A stretch of DNA of 64,000 nt from a virus. The notes below the pieces were generated by a model. The model was not told the DNA's origin and ran no database searches. It was given only the letters and a program-made list of their open reading frames with translations. A program made the translations under genes and the position numbers. Of the stretch, positions 1 to 8,493 are shown in pieces (positions within the stretch are counted from its first letter, which is position 1; each line of letters begins with the position of its first letter). The stretch spans positions 62,001 to 126,000 of IMG/VR virus record IMGVR_UViG_3300008267_000005; one strand, 5' to 3'.

Positions 1-1
1 T

Positions 2-94
2 GCTTTCGCAGAATTGGAAAGAAAGCATATTAATATTACTTTAAAGAAATTATTTAGAGTAAAATTTTTGTTGAATAAAAAAATTCCTATTTGA
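2..94 (+). CDS. C-terminal end of an unidentified gene (partial)
   Basis: An open frame enters from the left edge and ends at TGA 92-94 after 30 codons; its end reads FLLNKKIPI. It is basic, has no recognisable motif, and could be a chance open frame. A weak hairpin with arms TACTGT (222-227) and ACAGTA (236-241) followed by CTTTTTC could end a rightward transcript before the convergent lysin gene. Bases 95-263 hold nothing else I can support. Confidence 0.25.
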   Translation, partial: AFAELERKHINITLKKLFRVKFLLNKKIPI

Positions 95-263
95 TTCATG
101 AAATCAAAAATCACAAGGGGTTTATGAATAAAATTAAATGACAAGTTTCGCCTATTTTGTGGAAATTTTAAGAGGAGAAAAACCTAAAGGATTTCAAAAT
201 TTTCCTAATTTCCGAAGGACTTACTGTAGTATACAACAGTACGCTTTTTCAATACCTTATATA

Positions 264-1118
264 TCAAGCCATCGTTGCGGTTCCTGAAGATAGATCAACT
301 GAAAAATTAGCTGCAAATTGTTGGGCACGTACGAATCCTTCGTCATTGGTAACATCGTTACCCCAACCAGCATTTGCATTAGTCATTGCTTTGGTAGCAG
401 TGAATTGATCTTTAAAACCGTTTATATCTGCAACACCAAATTTTTGAGCCATTTGCGGACTTGATGCTCTAGATAGGAAATAAAGAACCGCAAATTCTGC
501 TGCAACTTCCGGATCATCAAGTAAATCTGGATTTGTTACAATGTTTACTTGTCTGTTTAGCTTTCCTTTTGAATCATATAACTTTTGCATTTTTTCATAT
601 GATCCTTTGAAGGTTAATTGGTTGAAACCTCTTCCTCTAAATTTCCAACCGTCTCCTGGAGCTGAATTTCCATATTTCTGAGACTTCCCTGTTTTATCAC
701 CTGGTCCATAAACGAGATCAAAGAATTTCTCATCATTTGTCTTGATTTGATCGATTTGAGCATCTGTCAGATCGTTTACTCTTGCTCCAAATATTTTTCT
801 AATTCTTTCCGGTGAGGTATTTCCGTATCCTTTTTCTATTTTTGGAATGTAACCACTTTCTTTTCCTACTACTCCAAGAATTGCTATTTGTGTGAAAGGA
901 TTTGTGATCCCGTGCTTTTTCATTGCGTCAATAAGAAGCTGAATATTTTTACCCTTATCACCTGAACCTGAAAATCTCACACTACCACCAACTATAGAAG
1001 GTTTAGGGTCTTTAACTTCTTCTGGTCCACCCAATCCTAATAGGTCTAGAAACTTTCCATAGGCATTTCTAAAAAGTTGTTCGTTTATAAACTCTTCTAT
1101 TGGTTTGAGGTGTTTCAT
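264..1118 (-). CDS. GH19-family peptidoglycan hydrolase with capsid-targeting-like N-terminus
   Basis: Glycoside hydrolase family 19 (chitinase/endolysin fold), 284 aa, predicted to cut the glycan backbone of peptidoglycan. The catalytic glutamate is probably E87 in GKESGY, and GRGFNQLT at 163-170 matches the substrate-cleft GRGxxQLT motif. There is no signal peptide. The first 13 residues, MKHLKPIEEFINE, match the N-terminal motif shared with eleven other proteins here and resemble the T4 capsid-targeting peptide, with a plausible cleavage site after INE. Residues 14-50 are a linker. This favours a virion-carried lysin over, or in addition to, a classical endolysin. An AATATAA box lies about 10 bases before the start. 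The family call is firm; the packaging idea is inference. Confidence 0.85.
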   Translation of the reverse strand: MKHLKPIEEFINEQLFRNAYGKFLDLLGLGGPEEVKDPKPSIVGGSVRFSGSGDKGKNIQLLIDAMKKHGITNPFTQIAILGVVGKESGYIPKIEKGYGNTSPERIRKIFGARVNDLTDAQIDQIKTNDEKFFDLVYGPGDKTGKSQKYGNSAPGDGWKFRGRGFNQLTFKGSYEKMQKLYDSKGKLNRQVNIVTNPDLLDDPEVAAEFAVLYFLSRASSPQMAQKFGVADINGFKDQFTATKAMTNANAGWGNDVTNDEGFVRAQQFAANFSVDLSSGTATMA

Positions 1119-1119
1119 T

Positions 1120-1180
1120 TATTCTTATATTTGTAATGTATTTATCCCACCTACGTTTTAAACCCAGTCATATATAAACT
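1120..1180. promoter_or_regulatory. Divergent promoter region with late-type boxes
   Basis: Rightward, TATATAA at 1171-1177 ends three bases before the ATG at 1181. Leftward, an AATATAAG element precedes the lysin start at 1118. TATATA boxes of this kind recur before many structural genes in the window. A TATATTTG string near 1126 would also fit a Bacteroidota -7 element for rightward transcription. If the TATATAA box is a -10 element, the rightward mRNA would be almost leaderless. Confidence 0.5.
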
Positions 1181-1783
1181 ATGGAACTCAAATTCACAAA
1201 CACCTTCATGAAAAACCTGATGAAGATTTCTTCAAGGAGAATGGCACATTGGAAGATTTACGATTTATTTAGATATGACCTGCCTAGATTTTTTAGAAAT
1301 CTCTGGGTTTTTAGAAAGGATCTTTGGAATTACAATAACTACAATGGAGCTCATTCTATTCTTCCTTTGGTAAAAACATCCTTAGATGATATAGCAAAGT
1401 ATATCGACAAATATTCGTTTGAAGAAACTGTAAGTAAAAATAAAAAGGTTGAGAAAATGAAAAGACTCTCTTACCTTTTAGATATTTTCTTGAAAGATGA
1501 CTACATGGGATTGGCAGAGAAAGAATTAGGACCGATCATTAATACAGAAATAGTCTGGGAACCTTCTGGTGATGGTATGACGTACAGGATGATTGATACG
1601 GGACTTCCTGAAGAGAAAAGTCACAATTTAAAAGTGATGAGAAGATCAAAAGAAATTGCTCAAGATCACTGGGAAGAAATCATTGCTATTATCAAAGGTC
1701 CTGATTACAAGGCAATTTTTGATAACTCAGATGACTTCGATAGTCAATATGATGGAAGTGATATGAGGGCCTGGTGGCATTAG
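1181..1783 (+). CDS. Conserved phage protein of unknown function
   Basis: 200 aa. It is rich in aromatic residues near the N-terminus (RYDLPRFFRNLWVFRKDLW, about 31-49), followed by helical charged segments and an acidic tail. I recognise the pattern of an aromatic 'FRKDLW' block followed by helices as a recurrent uncharacterised phage family, but no function is known to me. It starts three bases after a late-type TATATAA box, so it is probably expressed late. Its stop overlaps the end of a convergent small membrane protein gene. Confidence 0.7.
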   Translation: MELKFTNTFMKNLMKISSRRMAHWKIYDLFRYDLPRFFRNLWVFRKDLWNYNNYNGAHSILPLVKTSLDDIAKYIDKYSFEETVSKNKKVEKMKRLSYLLDIFLKDDYMGLAEKELGPIINTEIVWEPSGDGMTYRMIDTGLPEEKSHNLKVMRRSKEIAQDHWEEIIAIIKGPDYKAIFDNSDDFDSQYDGSDMRAWWH

Positions 1784-1941
1784 TCTTTTCTTTGGAAAAA
1801 TCTCCAAAGAAGTACCACACTCCAGAAATTTATAAAAAATACTGACCCTACAGGATCATATGGTCTCTTTTCAAGATCAATCAATAGAAACCCAATCAGT
1901 TGATTTACAATAAGAAAAATTATAGTAAAAACTAAGATCAT
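1780..1941 (-). CDS. Small membrane protein, unknown
   Basis: 53 codons from ATG at 1941 to TAA at 1780-1782. It begins with a strongly hydrophobic stretch (MILVFTIIFLIVNQLIGFLL), then DLEKRPYDP, then a second hydrophobic segment (SVFFINFWSVVLLW) and a basic end (RFFQRKD). Two inner-membrane helices with a short hairpin are likely. It overlaps the stop of the convergent gene by four bases. Composition and compact packing support it as a real gene; there is no homology evidence. Confidence 0.5.
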   Translation of the reverse strand: MILVFTIIFLIVNQLIGFLLIDLEKRPYDPVGSVFFINFWSVVLLWRFFQRKD

Positions 1942-2011
1942 CTATGATTTAACAGTAAAGTGCTAAAAAGTTTCTTTTTCTACTGAGCGATAGTTGATTA
2001 ATCTTGTGTTT

Positions 2012-2161
2012 ATGAACTTCAAACTTGCACTGCTCTACATAGACTATTTTTTAGATAAGTCTATTGGTTGGTTTTTCACCAATGGATATAAGCAGGAAAT
2101 GTGGAAGAAAAGAATCGAATGGAAAAAAATTAATCTCAAAAATGAAAGCAAAAAGTCCTGA
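2012..2161 (+). CDS. Small protein, unknown
   Basis: 49 codons, ATG 2012 to TGA 2159-2161. The start reads MNFKLALLYIDYFLDK and the rest is lysine- and tryptophan-rich. It overlaps the next gene by 20 bases in another frame. The alternative reading, a longer version of the downstream gene starting at TTG 2064, gives a less protein-like composition, so I prefer two overlapping genes. The start is preceded by AT-rich sequence without a Shine-Dalgarno site. Confidence 0.45.
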   Translation: MNFKLALLYIDYFLDKSIGWFFTNGYKQEMWKKRIEWKKINLKNESKKS

Positions 2162-2465
2162 TGTTGTTTACATGATCATGGGTTGTTATTATGAGAAAGA
2201 CAAAATGTATGAATGGATCCAAGAAATTTCTCTTTCAAAAAGAAAATGTGAAGCCATTCGTAAACAGTTAAATAATAAATTGAAAGAAGATATAGAAAAA
2301 GGCGGGGAGATTGCCCACAAATATTTGAAAAGTAGAAAAGATGTTGAATGGGGTAAAAGACAATTTGCAATGGGATACATGAATGAGGAAGAATACATTT
2401 TCTTCCATCTATACTATTATAAAAAACAATTGCCTTTTAAAATACAAGAAGTAAAACTTACATAG
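2142..2465 (+). CDS. Hypothetical protein
   Basis: 107 aa from the A-rich-preceded ATG at 2142 (MKAKSPDVVYMIMG). It is charged and helical (roughly 30-75), then has an aromatic patch (EEEYIFFHLYYYKK). An upstream in-frame TTG at 2064 would extend it to 133 aa but would swallow most of the preceding small gene. It converges with the sigma factor gene and overlaps its end by eight bases. No family recognised. Confidence 0.6.
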   Translation: MKAKSPDVVYMIMGCYYEKDKMYEWIQEISLSKRKCEAIRKQLNNKLKEDIEKGGEIAHKYLKSRKDVEWGKRQFAMGYMNEEEYIFFHLYYYKKQLPFKIQEVKLT

Positions 2466-3336
2466 AGCTAGATTTTATTCCTTTTAATCTTGCTATTCTT
2501 CTCATTTTTCTTTCTATTTTTCGAAAGGTTCCCCTTGCCCATTCGGAGCTTTTACCAAAGTGGATTCCTATTTCATTAAAAGTTTTTTCCACTCCACTTT
2601 CACCTAAACCGAATTTCATTTCAGCAATTTCCTTTTCGAAAGGTTTTAAGAATGAAAAAATTAAACGGATTGCTTCCTGTTCATCTCTTTTAAAAATCCG
2701 ATCCTCCGTGTTTTCTTCAGATGAAATCCAGTTAATAGGAGAATAAGCTTTTTCTCCCTCTCCATCAGTGTCATAATCTAGTGAAACCTGAACGGGTTTG
2801 TTCGTTATAGTTTCAATCACTGCTGACGGAAAAGGCTTCATTCCTTTTTCGTCTATAAGTCTGAGGATTTCGTCTACCGAAGGTTCTCTACTATGCTCTG
2901 CTATAAAAAAGTTTTCTGCTTCCTGATACCTTCTCATTTCACTAATCACATTTTGTGGAAGTCTGATTGTTCTTGAGTGTGTATTTAAGAAAGATAGAAT
3001 ATTTTTTCTGATATGCCACACAGCATAGCTTATAAATTTAAATCCCTGAGAAGGATCAAAATTATCTATTGCTTCTATTAGTCCTCTGTTTCCTTCAGAA
3101 ATAATATCCTCGACTGGATATTTACTTGATGCGTAAGATTTAGCTACTGAAATTACAAACCTGAGATTTGACTTGATAATTTTTTCTTTTGCTTCTTGAT
3201 CACCTTCTTTAGCTAGTTTTGCAAGTTCTGCCTCCTCTTGTACGGAAAGCATTTTCTCTTTTGTTACCTCTGCAAAATATCTAGCAAGGTTTTTTGACGG
3301 ATCAGTATATCTTATAGATATTTTAAAATCTCTCAT
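2458..3336 (-). CDS. RNA polymerase sigma factor, sigma-70 family
   Basis: 292 aa. It directs host RNA polymerase to specific promoters. Region 1.2 lies near LARYFAEVTKEKMLS, region 2 near NLRFVISVAKSY through GFKFISYAVWHIRKNI and TRTIRLPQNV-like sequence (about 60-135), region 3 follows, and region 4 is FNEIGIHFGKSSEWARGTFRKI-like (about 250-280). The N-terminal half closely resembles Bacteroidota RpoD. Unlike T4 gp55, region 4 is present, but its helix-turn-helix departs from the usual RERVRQI pattern, so -35 recognition may differ. It follows two small genes on the same strand and has no TATATA box, suggesting early or middle expression. It is a candidate reader of the TATATA late promoters (inference). 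Confidence 0.92.
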   Translation of the reverse strand: MRDFKISIRYTDPSKNLARYFAEVTKEKMLSVQEEAELAKLAKEGDQEAKEKIIKSNLRFVISVAKSYASSKYPVEDIISEGNRGLIEAIDNFDPSQGFKFISYAVWHIRKNILSFLNTHSRTIRLPQNVISEMRRYQEAENFFIAEHSREPSVDEILRLIDEKGMKPFPSAVIETITNKPVQVSLDYDTDGEGEKAYSPINWISSEENTEDRIFKRDEQEAIRLIFSFLKPFEKEIAEMKFGLGESGVEKTFNEIGIHFGKSSEWARGTFRKIERKMRRIARLKGIKSSSM

Positions 3337-3394
3337 CTCATCTTTTTCTAATTCTATTCCAACTGACCATTAAGTTACGATAATGTTTTGAGCA

Positions 3395-3592
3395 TTATTT
3401 GGAATTGTTATTTTTTTCCATCCACATTTTAGCTCCGTTTCCTAGCATATCGAAAATGTCATTGCCAGGCATTCCATTGTTTCTGTGGTTTTGGATCTGT
3501 ATATTTTCCTGAGGATTAACTCCTGCAGCTTTGTTTAAAGCATCAAGTTTCTTCTTTATCTGCTCTAAATATTCATTATAGTTGTTTGTCAT
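3395..3592 (-). CDS. Small hypothetical protein
   Basis: 65 aa, with a helical N-terminus (MTNNYNEYLEQIKKKLDALN) and an Asn/Gly-rich middle. It overlaps the end of the upstream gene by 17 bases and precedes the sigma factor gene by 58 bases, so the three leftward genes (3576-4001, this one, sigma) look like one transcription unit. A co-factor of the sigma factor is conceivable from position only. Confidence 0.55.
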   Translation of the reverse strand: MTNNYNEYLEQIKKKLDALNKAAGVNPQENIQIQNHRNNGMPGNDIFDMLGNGAKMWMEKNNNSK

Positions 3593-4001
3593 ATAGAATT
3601 GTTGGATATTGTGAGTGTAATTTTCTTCCTAGATCAATTCTCTGCTCTAAAAGGGGAATTGAGAATTGCACTATTTCTTGTACTATATCTATTTCTTTAG
3701 TTGCTGGTTTGTTCTCTATTAAACTTAACCCTTCGACAGAAAAAAGTATTGATTTTTTTGTTAATCCCTTTTTAAAGCTCTCTAAATATCCTAGGGATAT
3801 TTTCATGTCATCTGTGATTTTTTCTGTGTGTAATAACCACGGGGAAAAAATTCGACTATAAAAGGCATCATCAACCTTTTGTAAATAGGCGAACAGAACC
3901 CATTGTTTATGTTCGAAATCTATGGGCTCTTTATAATACCATCCACTATCAAGAAGATCCATACATTTATATATTGATTTCTGACATTCAATTGCTAACA
4001 A
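3576..4001 (-). CDS. Hypothetical phage protein
   Basis: 141 aa, first gene of the leftward unit ending with the sigma factor. Helical; notable segments are the aromatic FAYLQKVDDAFYSRIFSPWL (about 37-56) and HTEKITDDMKISLGYLESF. No family could be named. It shares its start region with the divergent gene at 4058. Confidence 0.6.
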   Translation of the reverse strand: MLAIECQKSIYKCMDLLDSGWYYKEPIDFEHKQWVLFAYLQKVDDAFYSRIFSPWLLHTEKITDDMKISLGYLESFKKGLTKKSILFSVEGLSLIENKPATKEIDIVQEIVQFSIPLLEQRIDLGRKLHSQYPTILYDKQL

Positions 4002-4016
4002 TTTGATAGTATTCTT

Positions 4017-4057
4017 TTTTTATTTCGAATTGGTTTTCTATTTTTGTAAAAAAAACT
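4017..4057 (+). promoter_or_regulatory. Putative host-type early promoter
   Basis: A T-run ending near 4022, then 16-17 bases, then TATTTTTG (4039-4046), which fits the Bacteroidota -7 consensus TAnnTTTG. The ATG follows at 4058, so the leader would be very short. The same arrangement (T-run, 16-18 bases, TAnnTTTG) occurs before 37901 and 50996. Confidence 0.45.
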
Positions 4058-4345
4058 ATGAGGATAGGAAAAAGTGATTATACCTGGAAACTAAAAGATG
4101 ATGTGATTAGTTTGATAGATTTAAATCTTGGGAACAAGTCTTTGACCAATGACATTGAAAATGCCTTATTGGAAATTAGGCAAGTTTTAGGAAACAAAAT
4201 CGAGAATTGTAAAATAATATACAGGGACTCACAAGAGATTTGGACGGGGGTCAATCCGAAATGGTCCAGTGTTTCAGTAGATGTTGATTTTTATAATATC
4301 GGGCAAAAAGATTACGAACAAGCAATAATTAAAATAAAAAGATGA
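4058..4345 (+). CDS. Hypothetical protein upstream of RNA ligase
   Basis: 95 aa. Mixed alpha/beta composition with no recognised motif. Its stop overlaps the RNA ligase start in an ATGA arrangement, indicating translational coupling. It is the first gene of a unit that continues through RNA ligase and AAA ATPase, driven by the host-type promoter just upstream. Confidence 0.6.
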   Translation: MRIGKSDYTWKLKDDVISLIDLNLGNKSLTNDIENALLEIRQVLGNKIENCKIIYRDSQEIWTGVNPKWSSVSVDVDFYNIGQKDYEQAIIKIKR

Positions 4346-5376
4346 GAAAACTTGCTACTGTACAAACAATCAAACAAATATTGCCAATTGAAGGGGCAGA
4401 CGCTATTGAATTGGCCATAGTTAATGGATGGAGTGTTGTTGTTGCTAAAAATGTAAATCACCAGGAAGGTGACAAAGTTGTTTATTGTGAAATTGATTCT
4501 TTTCTTCCTATAGAACCAGAATTTGAATTTCTTAGAAAAAGCTCTTACAAAAAAATGAGCGACGGATCTGAGGGATTTAGACTGAAAACAATTAAACTCC
4601 GGGGACAGATTTCCCAGGGATTAATTATTGCTCTAAAAAGTGCTCAGCAGATCTCAATTAGAAATCAATTTGATACTACAAATTGGGAAGAAGGACAGGA
4701 CGTTTCAGAATGCTTAGGAATCATCAAATATGAACCTCCTGTTCCAGCTTCTCTAGCAGGAATTGCAAAGGGATTATTTCCGTCTTTTATTCCTAAAACC
4801 GACGAGGAGCGTATACAAAATTTGACAGAATCATATTCTGTTTTCAAAGAGAATTCAGGTCAATACTATGTTACAGAAAAACTGGACGGAAGTTCTGCCA
4901 CATATTATTTCAAAGACGGAGAATTTGGTGTTTGTTCGAGAAATCTCGAACTTTTAGAAACTCCTGACAATACTTTTTGGAAAGTAGCAAGAACATTAGA
5001 TTTGGAGAATAAACTAAAATCCTTAGGATTCAACGCTTCTTTGCAAGGAGAATTAGTAGGGGAAGGCGTGCAAAGTAATCCTTATAAAATTATAGGTCAA
5101 ACTGTTTTCTTTTTTAATGTGTATAATATCGATGAAGGGAGGTATTTAGATTTTTCCAGTTTCTCTTCTCTCATGTCATCATTAGGTTTGACCCCTGTAC
5201 CCATTTTAGAAACAAATTTCGAGCTTCCTGGTACAATCGATGAGCTTCTTTTATATTCCGATAACAAATCTTGCTTGAACAAAAATTTTGATAGAGAGGG
5301 TGTAGTAATAAGAAGTCTAGATAGAAAGATATCATTCAAAGTGATAAGTAACAGATTTTTATTGAATGAAAAATAA
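4342..5376 (+). CDS. ATP-dependent RNA ligase (DRB0094/Rnl5-like)
   Basis: 344 aa. It joins or repairs broken RNA ends through a lysine-adenylate intermediate. Motif I is EKLDGSS with nucleophile K180; a motif III-like FFFNVYN follows; motif IV is REGVVIR and motif V is SFKVISNRFLL at the C-terminus. The N-terminal 125 residues (beginning RKLATVQTIKQILPIEGAD) look like the OB-like domain of Deinococcus DRB0094-type ligases. It is coupled to the upstream small gene (ATGA) and overlaps the AAA ATPase start by 11 bases. In phages such enzymes typically restore tRNAs cut by host defence nucleases; the substrate here is unknown. Confidence 0.88.
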   Translation: MRKLATVQTIKQILPIEGADAIELAIVNGWSVVVAKNVNHQEGDKVVYCEIDSFLPIEPEFEFLRKSSYKKMSDGSEGFRLKTIKLRGQISQGLIIALKSAQQISIRNQFDTTNWEEGQDVSECLGIIKYEPPVPASLAGIAKGLFPSFIPKTDEERIQNLTESYSVFKENSGQYYVTEKLDGSSATYYFKDGEFGVCSRNLELLETPDNTFWKVARTLDLENKLKSLGFNASLQGELVGEGVQSNPYKIIGQTVFFFNVYNIDEGRYLDFSSFSSLMSSLGLTPVPILETNFELPGTIDELLLYSDNKSCLNKNFDREGVVIRSLDRKISFKVISNRFLLNEK

Positions 5377-6352
5377 AAAGATACAAAGAGATACGAATAA
5401 TTTTCTAAAAAAGATGAGAGAGAAAATAGAAATGACACCTTTCATAGATCCATTTAGCGAGGAAGTTGACGATATTGACACACAATCGCCCACAAGATGG
5501 TCCATTTTACAGAATGATACTTTTGCACCTTCTTATGTTTCCGTTCCACAAATTCCGGCTGGACTTTACGAAATATCTTGGAGTTCGAACATACAGTCTC
5601 ATATTATGGTTAAGCAGAAGCTAAATATTGATGAACTTTATGAGCTTCCTTCCCCTGAGATCTCTAGTATATTGAGTGACATACAGCTTTTTTGGGATAA
5701 AAAGTCAGTTTACAAAGAATATAATTTTGTACATAAAAGAGGCATTTTACTTTGGGGAGATCCGGGATGTGGAAAATCTGGAATTATCCAATTGTGTATA
5801 AAAAAATTAATTGAAAAAGAAAAAGGAATAGTCGTAAATATTAAAGAAGAGGAAGATTTTAAAAATTTTATAGATTTTATTCCAACCCTCAGGAAAATAG
5901 AACCAGAAAGACCTCTCATTGTTATTTTAGAAGATATAGATTCTTTAGCAAGTGAAGATCGTTATTCCACAACCAAGCTTCTAAATATTTTAGATGGTGT
6001 TAAGCAAATAGAAAATGTAGTCTATATTGCAACAACTAACTACCCAGAAAAACTACAAGAAAGAATTACAAATCGTCCATCGAGATTTGATAGAAGGTAC
6101 AAGGTGGAAATGCCTTCTTCTGAAATTAGGAAATCTTACATTACAAACAAATTGTCTGAACAAGATATCTCCAATATCGATGTTGATAAATGGGTAGAAG
6201 AAACTGACAACATGTCCCTCTCACATTTAAAAGAACTCATCATAAGTGTTGTAGTTATGGGAAAGGATTTCGAAGATGCTATCAGTAGTTTAAAAGAAAT
6301 GAAAAAGTCACCATCAATCAAAAAGGGTGGTAATTTGGGGTTTAACAAGTAG
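5366..6352 (+). CDS. AAA+ ATPase
   Basis: 328 aa. Walker A GDPGCGKS (131-138), Walker B VILEDID, sensor-1 ATTN, and an arginine-finger region RPSRFDRR place it in the classical AAA group (FtsH/Bcs1-like ATPase core). No protease domain or membrane segment is visible, so it is more likely a remodelling or unfolding factor than a protease. The N-terminal 110 residues are family-specific. It overlaps the RNA ligase gene, suggesting joint expression. The partner or substrate cannot be read from the sequence. Confidence 0.88.
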   Translation: MKNKKIQRDTNNFLKKMREKIEMTPFIDPFSEEVDDIDTQSPTRWSILQNDTFAPSYVSVPQIPAGLYEISWSSNIQSHIMVKQKLNIDELYELPSPEISSILSDIQLFWDKKSVYKEYNFVHKRGILLWGDPGCGKSGIIQLCIKKLIEKEKGIVVNIKEEEDFKNFIDFIPTLRKIEPERPLIVILEDIDSLASEDRYSTTKLLNILDGVKQIENVVYIATTNYPEKLQERITNRPSRFDRRYKVEMPSSEIRKSYITNKLSEQDISNIDVDKWVEETDNMSLSHLKELIISVVVMGKDFEDAISSLKEMKKSPSIKKGGNLGFNK

Positions 6353-6377
6353 ACCTATTCAAGATATATAAGCTAAT

Positions 6378-7442
6378 ATGAAAATTAGCGATTTCAGATC
6401 AAAACACCCAGGTTTATCAGAGGATCAACTTAGGTTTAAATTTGAAATCTGGAAAAGAGAAAGGTCACTATTCGAATCACAAAAAGATAGGAAGATTCCC
6501 TTTTCATACGAAGAAGGTGACAACGATACCGGCGATTATTCTATGTCAACCCTTGGAGGATTTGGTTCTGCTGCAGGTGTGATTTCAGATGCTCCCCTTT
6601 CTGGTTCAACTGTAACTTTTTTATATCCTGATGGCACCACCAATCAAACCGTTTCTGATTCTAAGGGAAGGTTCAATTTACCAAACGATTTTTCTGATGG
6701 TGATATTCTTGTTCGAGGAGGTGTTGATATAGTTACAGGATTGGAATATCTTGGTGAATTTAAAATAGACGGTGAATTCTTTTTAAGCTATAATTCAATT
6801 ACTCCTGTTACTCAAATTGCGAACAATCTTTGGTTGAACACTCCTACAGTTCACCCATCACAAGTTTTAGAATTACTGATAAAGTTTTTACCTAAGGCAT
6901 TTGGAATCAATTTACCAGTCACAAATTATTCAAGACTTTTGAACGATGATCATGTAAGATTAACTATTGAGGGAGTCGAAGGAGCGAAGGAGCTACAAGC
7001 ATTAAACACCCTTATAGAAATCCATTCTGACTTAATAGCTAACACAGAAGCTAATCACTCACATGAAGTATTAGCAAACAAAAATAAAGCTATAGAAAGC
7101 ATCAGTAATGCGATTTTAGTTGATTTAAGATATAGTGTCTCTTCTAATTACTTCGAGGATATTTTTACCTTTCATGATATACCAGTTAGCACACAATATA
7201 AAGATTGCTGTAAACATCTGCTGAACCAGGCTACTTCAATAGTAACAGAATGTCTAGCCATGGAAAATAAAGATGCAACTTTGAAAATGCAAGCTTTAAA
7301 CATGGCGGTAAAATCAGACTGGACAGGAAAAGCCCTAGAAATGACACAAGATAAAAAAGCATCACCAGAGAAAGTTTGGGACCTCATCCAACACAAAGAT
7401 GCTGAGAATTTAGTAAGCACGATAACATTAGATTCTTTATAG
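6378..7442 (+). CDS. Virion-like protein with carboxypeptidase-regulatory-like beta domain
   Basis: 354 aa. After a charged helical start there is a Gly/Ser-rich linker (about 50-70). A small beta-sandwich-like segment follows (PLSGSTVTFLYPDG, then SDSKGRFNLP), resembling carboxypeptidase regulatory/CNA-B-like domains. The C-terminal 200 residues are alpha-helical. TATATAA at 6365-6371 lies six bases before the ATG, so it is probably a late structural protein. No specific virion role can be assigned. Confidence 0.6.
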   Translation: MKISDFRSKHPGLSEDQLRFKFEIWKRERSLFESQKDRKIPFSYEEGDNDTGDYSMSTLGGFGSAAGVISDAPLSGSTVTFLYPDGTTNQTVSDSKGRFNLPNDFSDGDILVRGGVDIVTGLEYLGEFKIDGEFFLSYNSITPVTQIANNLWLNTPTVHPSQVLELLIKFLPKAFGINLPVTNYSRLLNDDHVRLTIEGVEGAKELQALNTLIEIHSDLIANTEANHSHEVLANKNKAIESISNAILVDLRYSVSSNYFEDIFTFHDIPVSTQYKDCCKHLLNQATSIVTECLAMENKDATLKMQALNMAVKSDWTGKALEMTQDKKASPEKVWDLIQHKDAENLVSTITLDSL

Positions 7443-7475
7443 GGTTTGTCTGAATATATAAGCAATAAAATCTAC

Positions 7476-8057
7476 ATGAAGCATCTAATAATTTTTGAAA
7501 ACTTTGATCTTGATAAATTCCTAAGTGATCCTGGCGATTATATTCATGATGAGACTGAGGGGATAGAAATTGGCAGTTATGTTGACACTTACAGAGGCAA
7601 AGGACAAATTATAGATGAAACACCAGAATTTTGGGTTCTAAATCCTTTGGATTCTTCTGGCAATAATTTTAAAGTTCCAAAAGATCTAGTAACCAAATTA
7701 AGTGTGGAAGATGTAAAGGATATAAAATCTAAATCAAGTTCATCAGCAAATACACAAAATGAATTACAAGTCGCTTGTGACTCAATTGAGGACTTCATGG
7801 AAACAAGCGTGAATGATGAGGACGGGGAATTTAAGTACAGAGGAAATATCCAAACTGCTTTAGATTTTTTAAATGAAATCACAGTCGATCTTGTTTCCTT
7901 GAACAAAAGGGATGCTAACATGAAGTACTATAAAGAATTTGATCAACTTGTTTCTTTACTTGCAATCTTAGCAGATAACATCTTAGAATCTTCTCCAAAC
8001 CAGACTGAGCTAAAATCTGAGTTAGACAGAATCCTTTCAACTATCGGATCTCTATAG
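7476..8057 (+). CDS. Putative capsid-cargo protein with KOW/SH3-like domain
   Basis: 193 aa from ATG 7476 (MKHLIIFENFDLDKFLSD); a TTG 30 bases earlier would place the late box TATATAA (7455-7461) inside the gene and is rejected. The N-terminus fits the MKHhxxFExF pattern shared by the putative internal capsid proteins, although its cleavage motif is weak. Residues about 30-70 (GSYVDTYRGKGQII, then FKVPKDLVTKL) look like a small SH3/KOW-type beta barrel, as in the protein at 39490-40893. The remainder is helical. Function unknown. Confidence 0.6.
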   Translation: MKHLIIFENFDLDKFLSDPGDYIHDETEGIEIGSYVDTYRGKGQIIDETPEFWVLNPLDSSGNNFKVPKDLVTKLSVEDVKDIKSKSSSSANTQNELQVACDSIEDFMETSVNDEDGEFKYRGNIQTALDFLNEITVDLVSLNKRDANMKYYKEFDQLVSLLAILADNILESSPNQTELKSELDRILSTIGSL

Positions 8058-8189
8058 ACCGGAACAAATCTAGTCCAGTAGATATAATTAATCACACTTA
8101 AGCTTTGTTGTTTAAAAGTAACGATTTATCAACTTATTAACAACGTCAGAAAGCTAAAATAGTTTGTTTATCTTTATTACGAATTCTTA

Positions 8190-8372
8190 ATGGAAAAAAA
8201 ATTTAGGCTGATTTTGAAGGATACAGATCCAGATACTGGTCAGATAACAAGACACGAATCTTTTGCACACATTTTTTGTACAGAAAAGGTTGCTGCAGGT
8301 ATCATTCAATCCCTCTCATGGAACGATGAAGAACCAAACAGAGAATACACTTATGAAGAGTATGAAAAATAG
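8190..8372 (+). CDS. Small hypothetical protein
   Basis: 60 aa, mostly beta/charged (MEKKFRLILKDTDPDTGQI). It follows a 130-base gap in which I see AT-rich promoter-like sequence but no clear element. It overlaps the next small gene by 11 bases. Confidence 0.5.
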   Translation: MEKKFRLILKDTDPDTGQITRHESFAHIFCTEKVAAGIIQSLSWNDEEPNREYTYEEYEK

Positions 8373-8490
8373 TTTCATTTGCCTCAAGAATTACATTCGA
8401 AGGCTATGGAAAAAGCTGGACAATTTTTTAGAAATTGTAAATAAAGGTTTAATTGAATCAAAAAACAGAGGCTACGGACCAAAAAGTTAA
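8362..8490 (+). CDS. Small basic hypothetical protein
   Basis: 42 codons from ATG 8362 (MKNSFICLKNYIRRLWKKL), overlapping the end of the upstream gene in another frame. A longer in-frame start at 8263 would overlap that gene heavily and is less likely. Amphipathic and basic; no family recognised. Confidence 0.35.
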   Translation: MKNSFICLKNYIRRLWKKLDNFLEIVNKGLIESKNRGYGPKS

Positions 8491-8493
8491 GAG

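Noticed and set aside
2458-3336. T4 gp55-type late sigma factor
   Set aside because: gp55 lacks regions 3 and 4; this protein has a full sigma-70 layout, so it is not a direct gp55 orthologue.
7446-7475. Earlier TTG start for the 7476 gene
   Set aside because: It would place the TATATAA promoter box inside the coding region and add residues before a clear MKHhhhFENF start.
8263-8361. N-terminal extension of the small gene at 8362
   Set aside because: It overlaps most of the preceding gene in another frame and has an unlikely composition.
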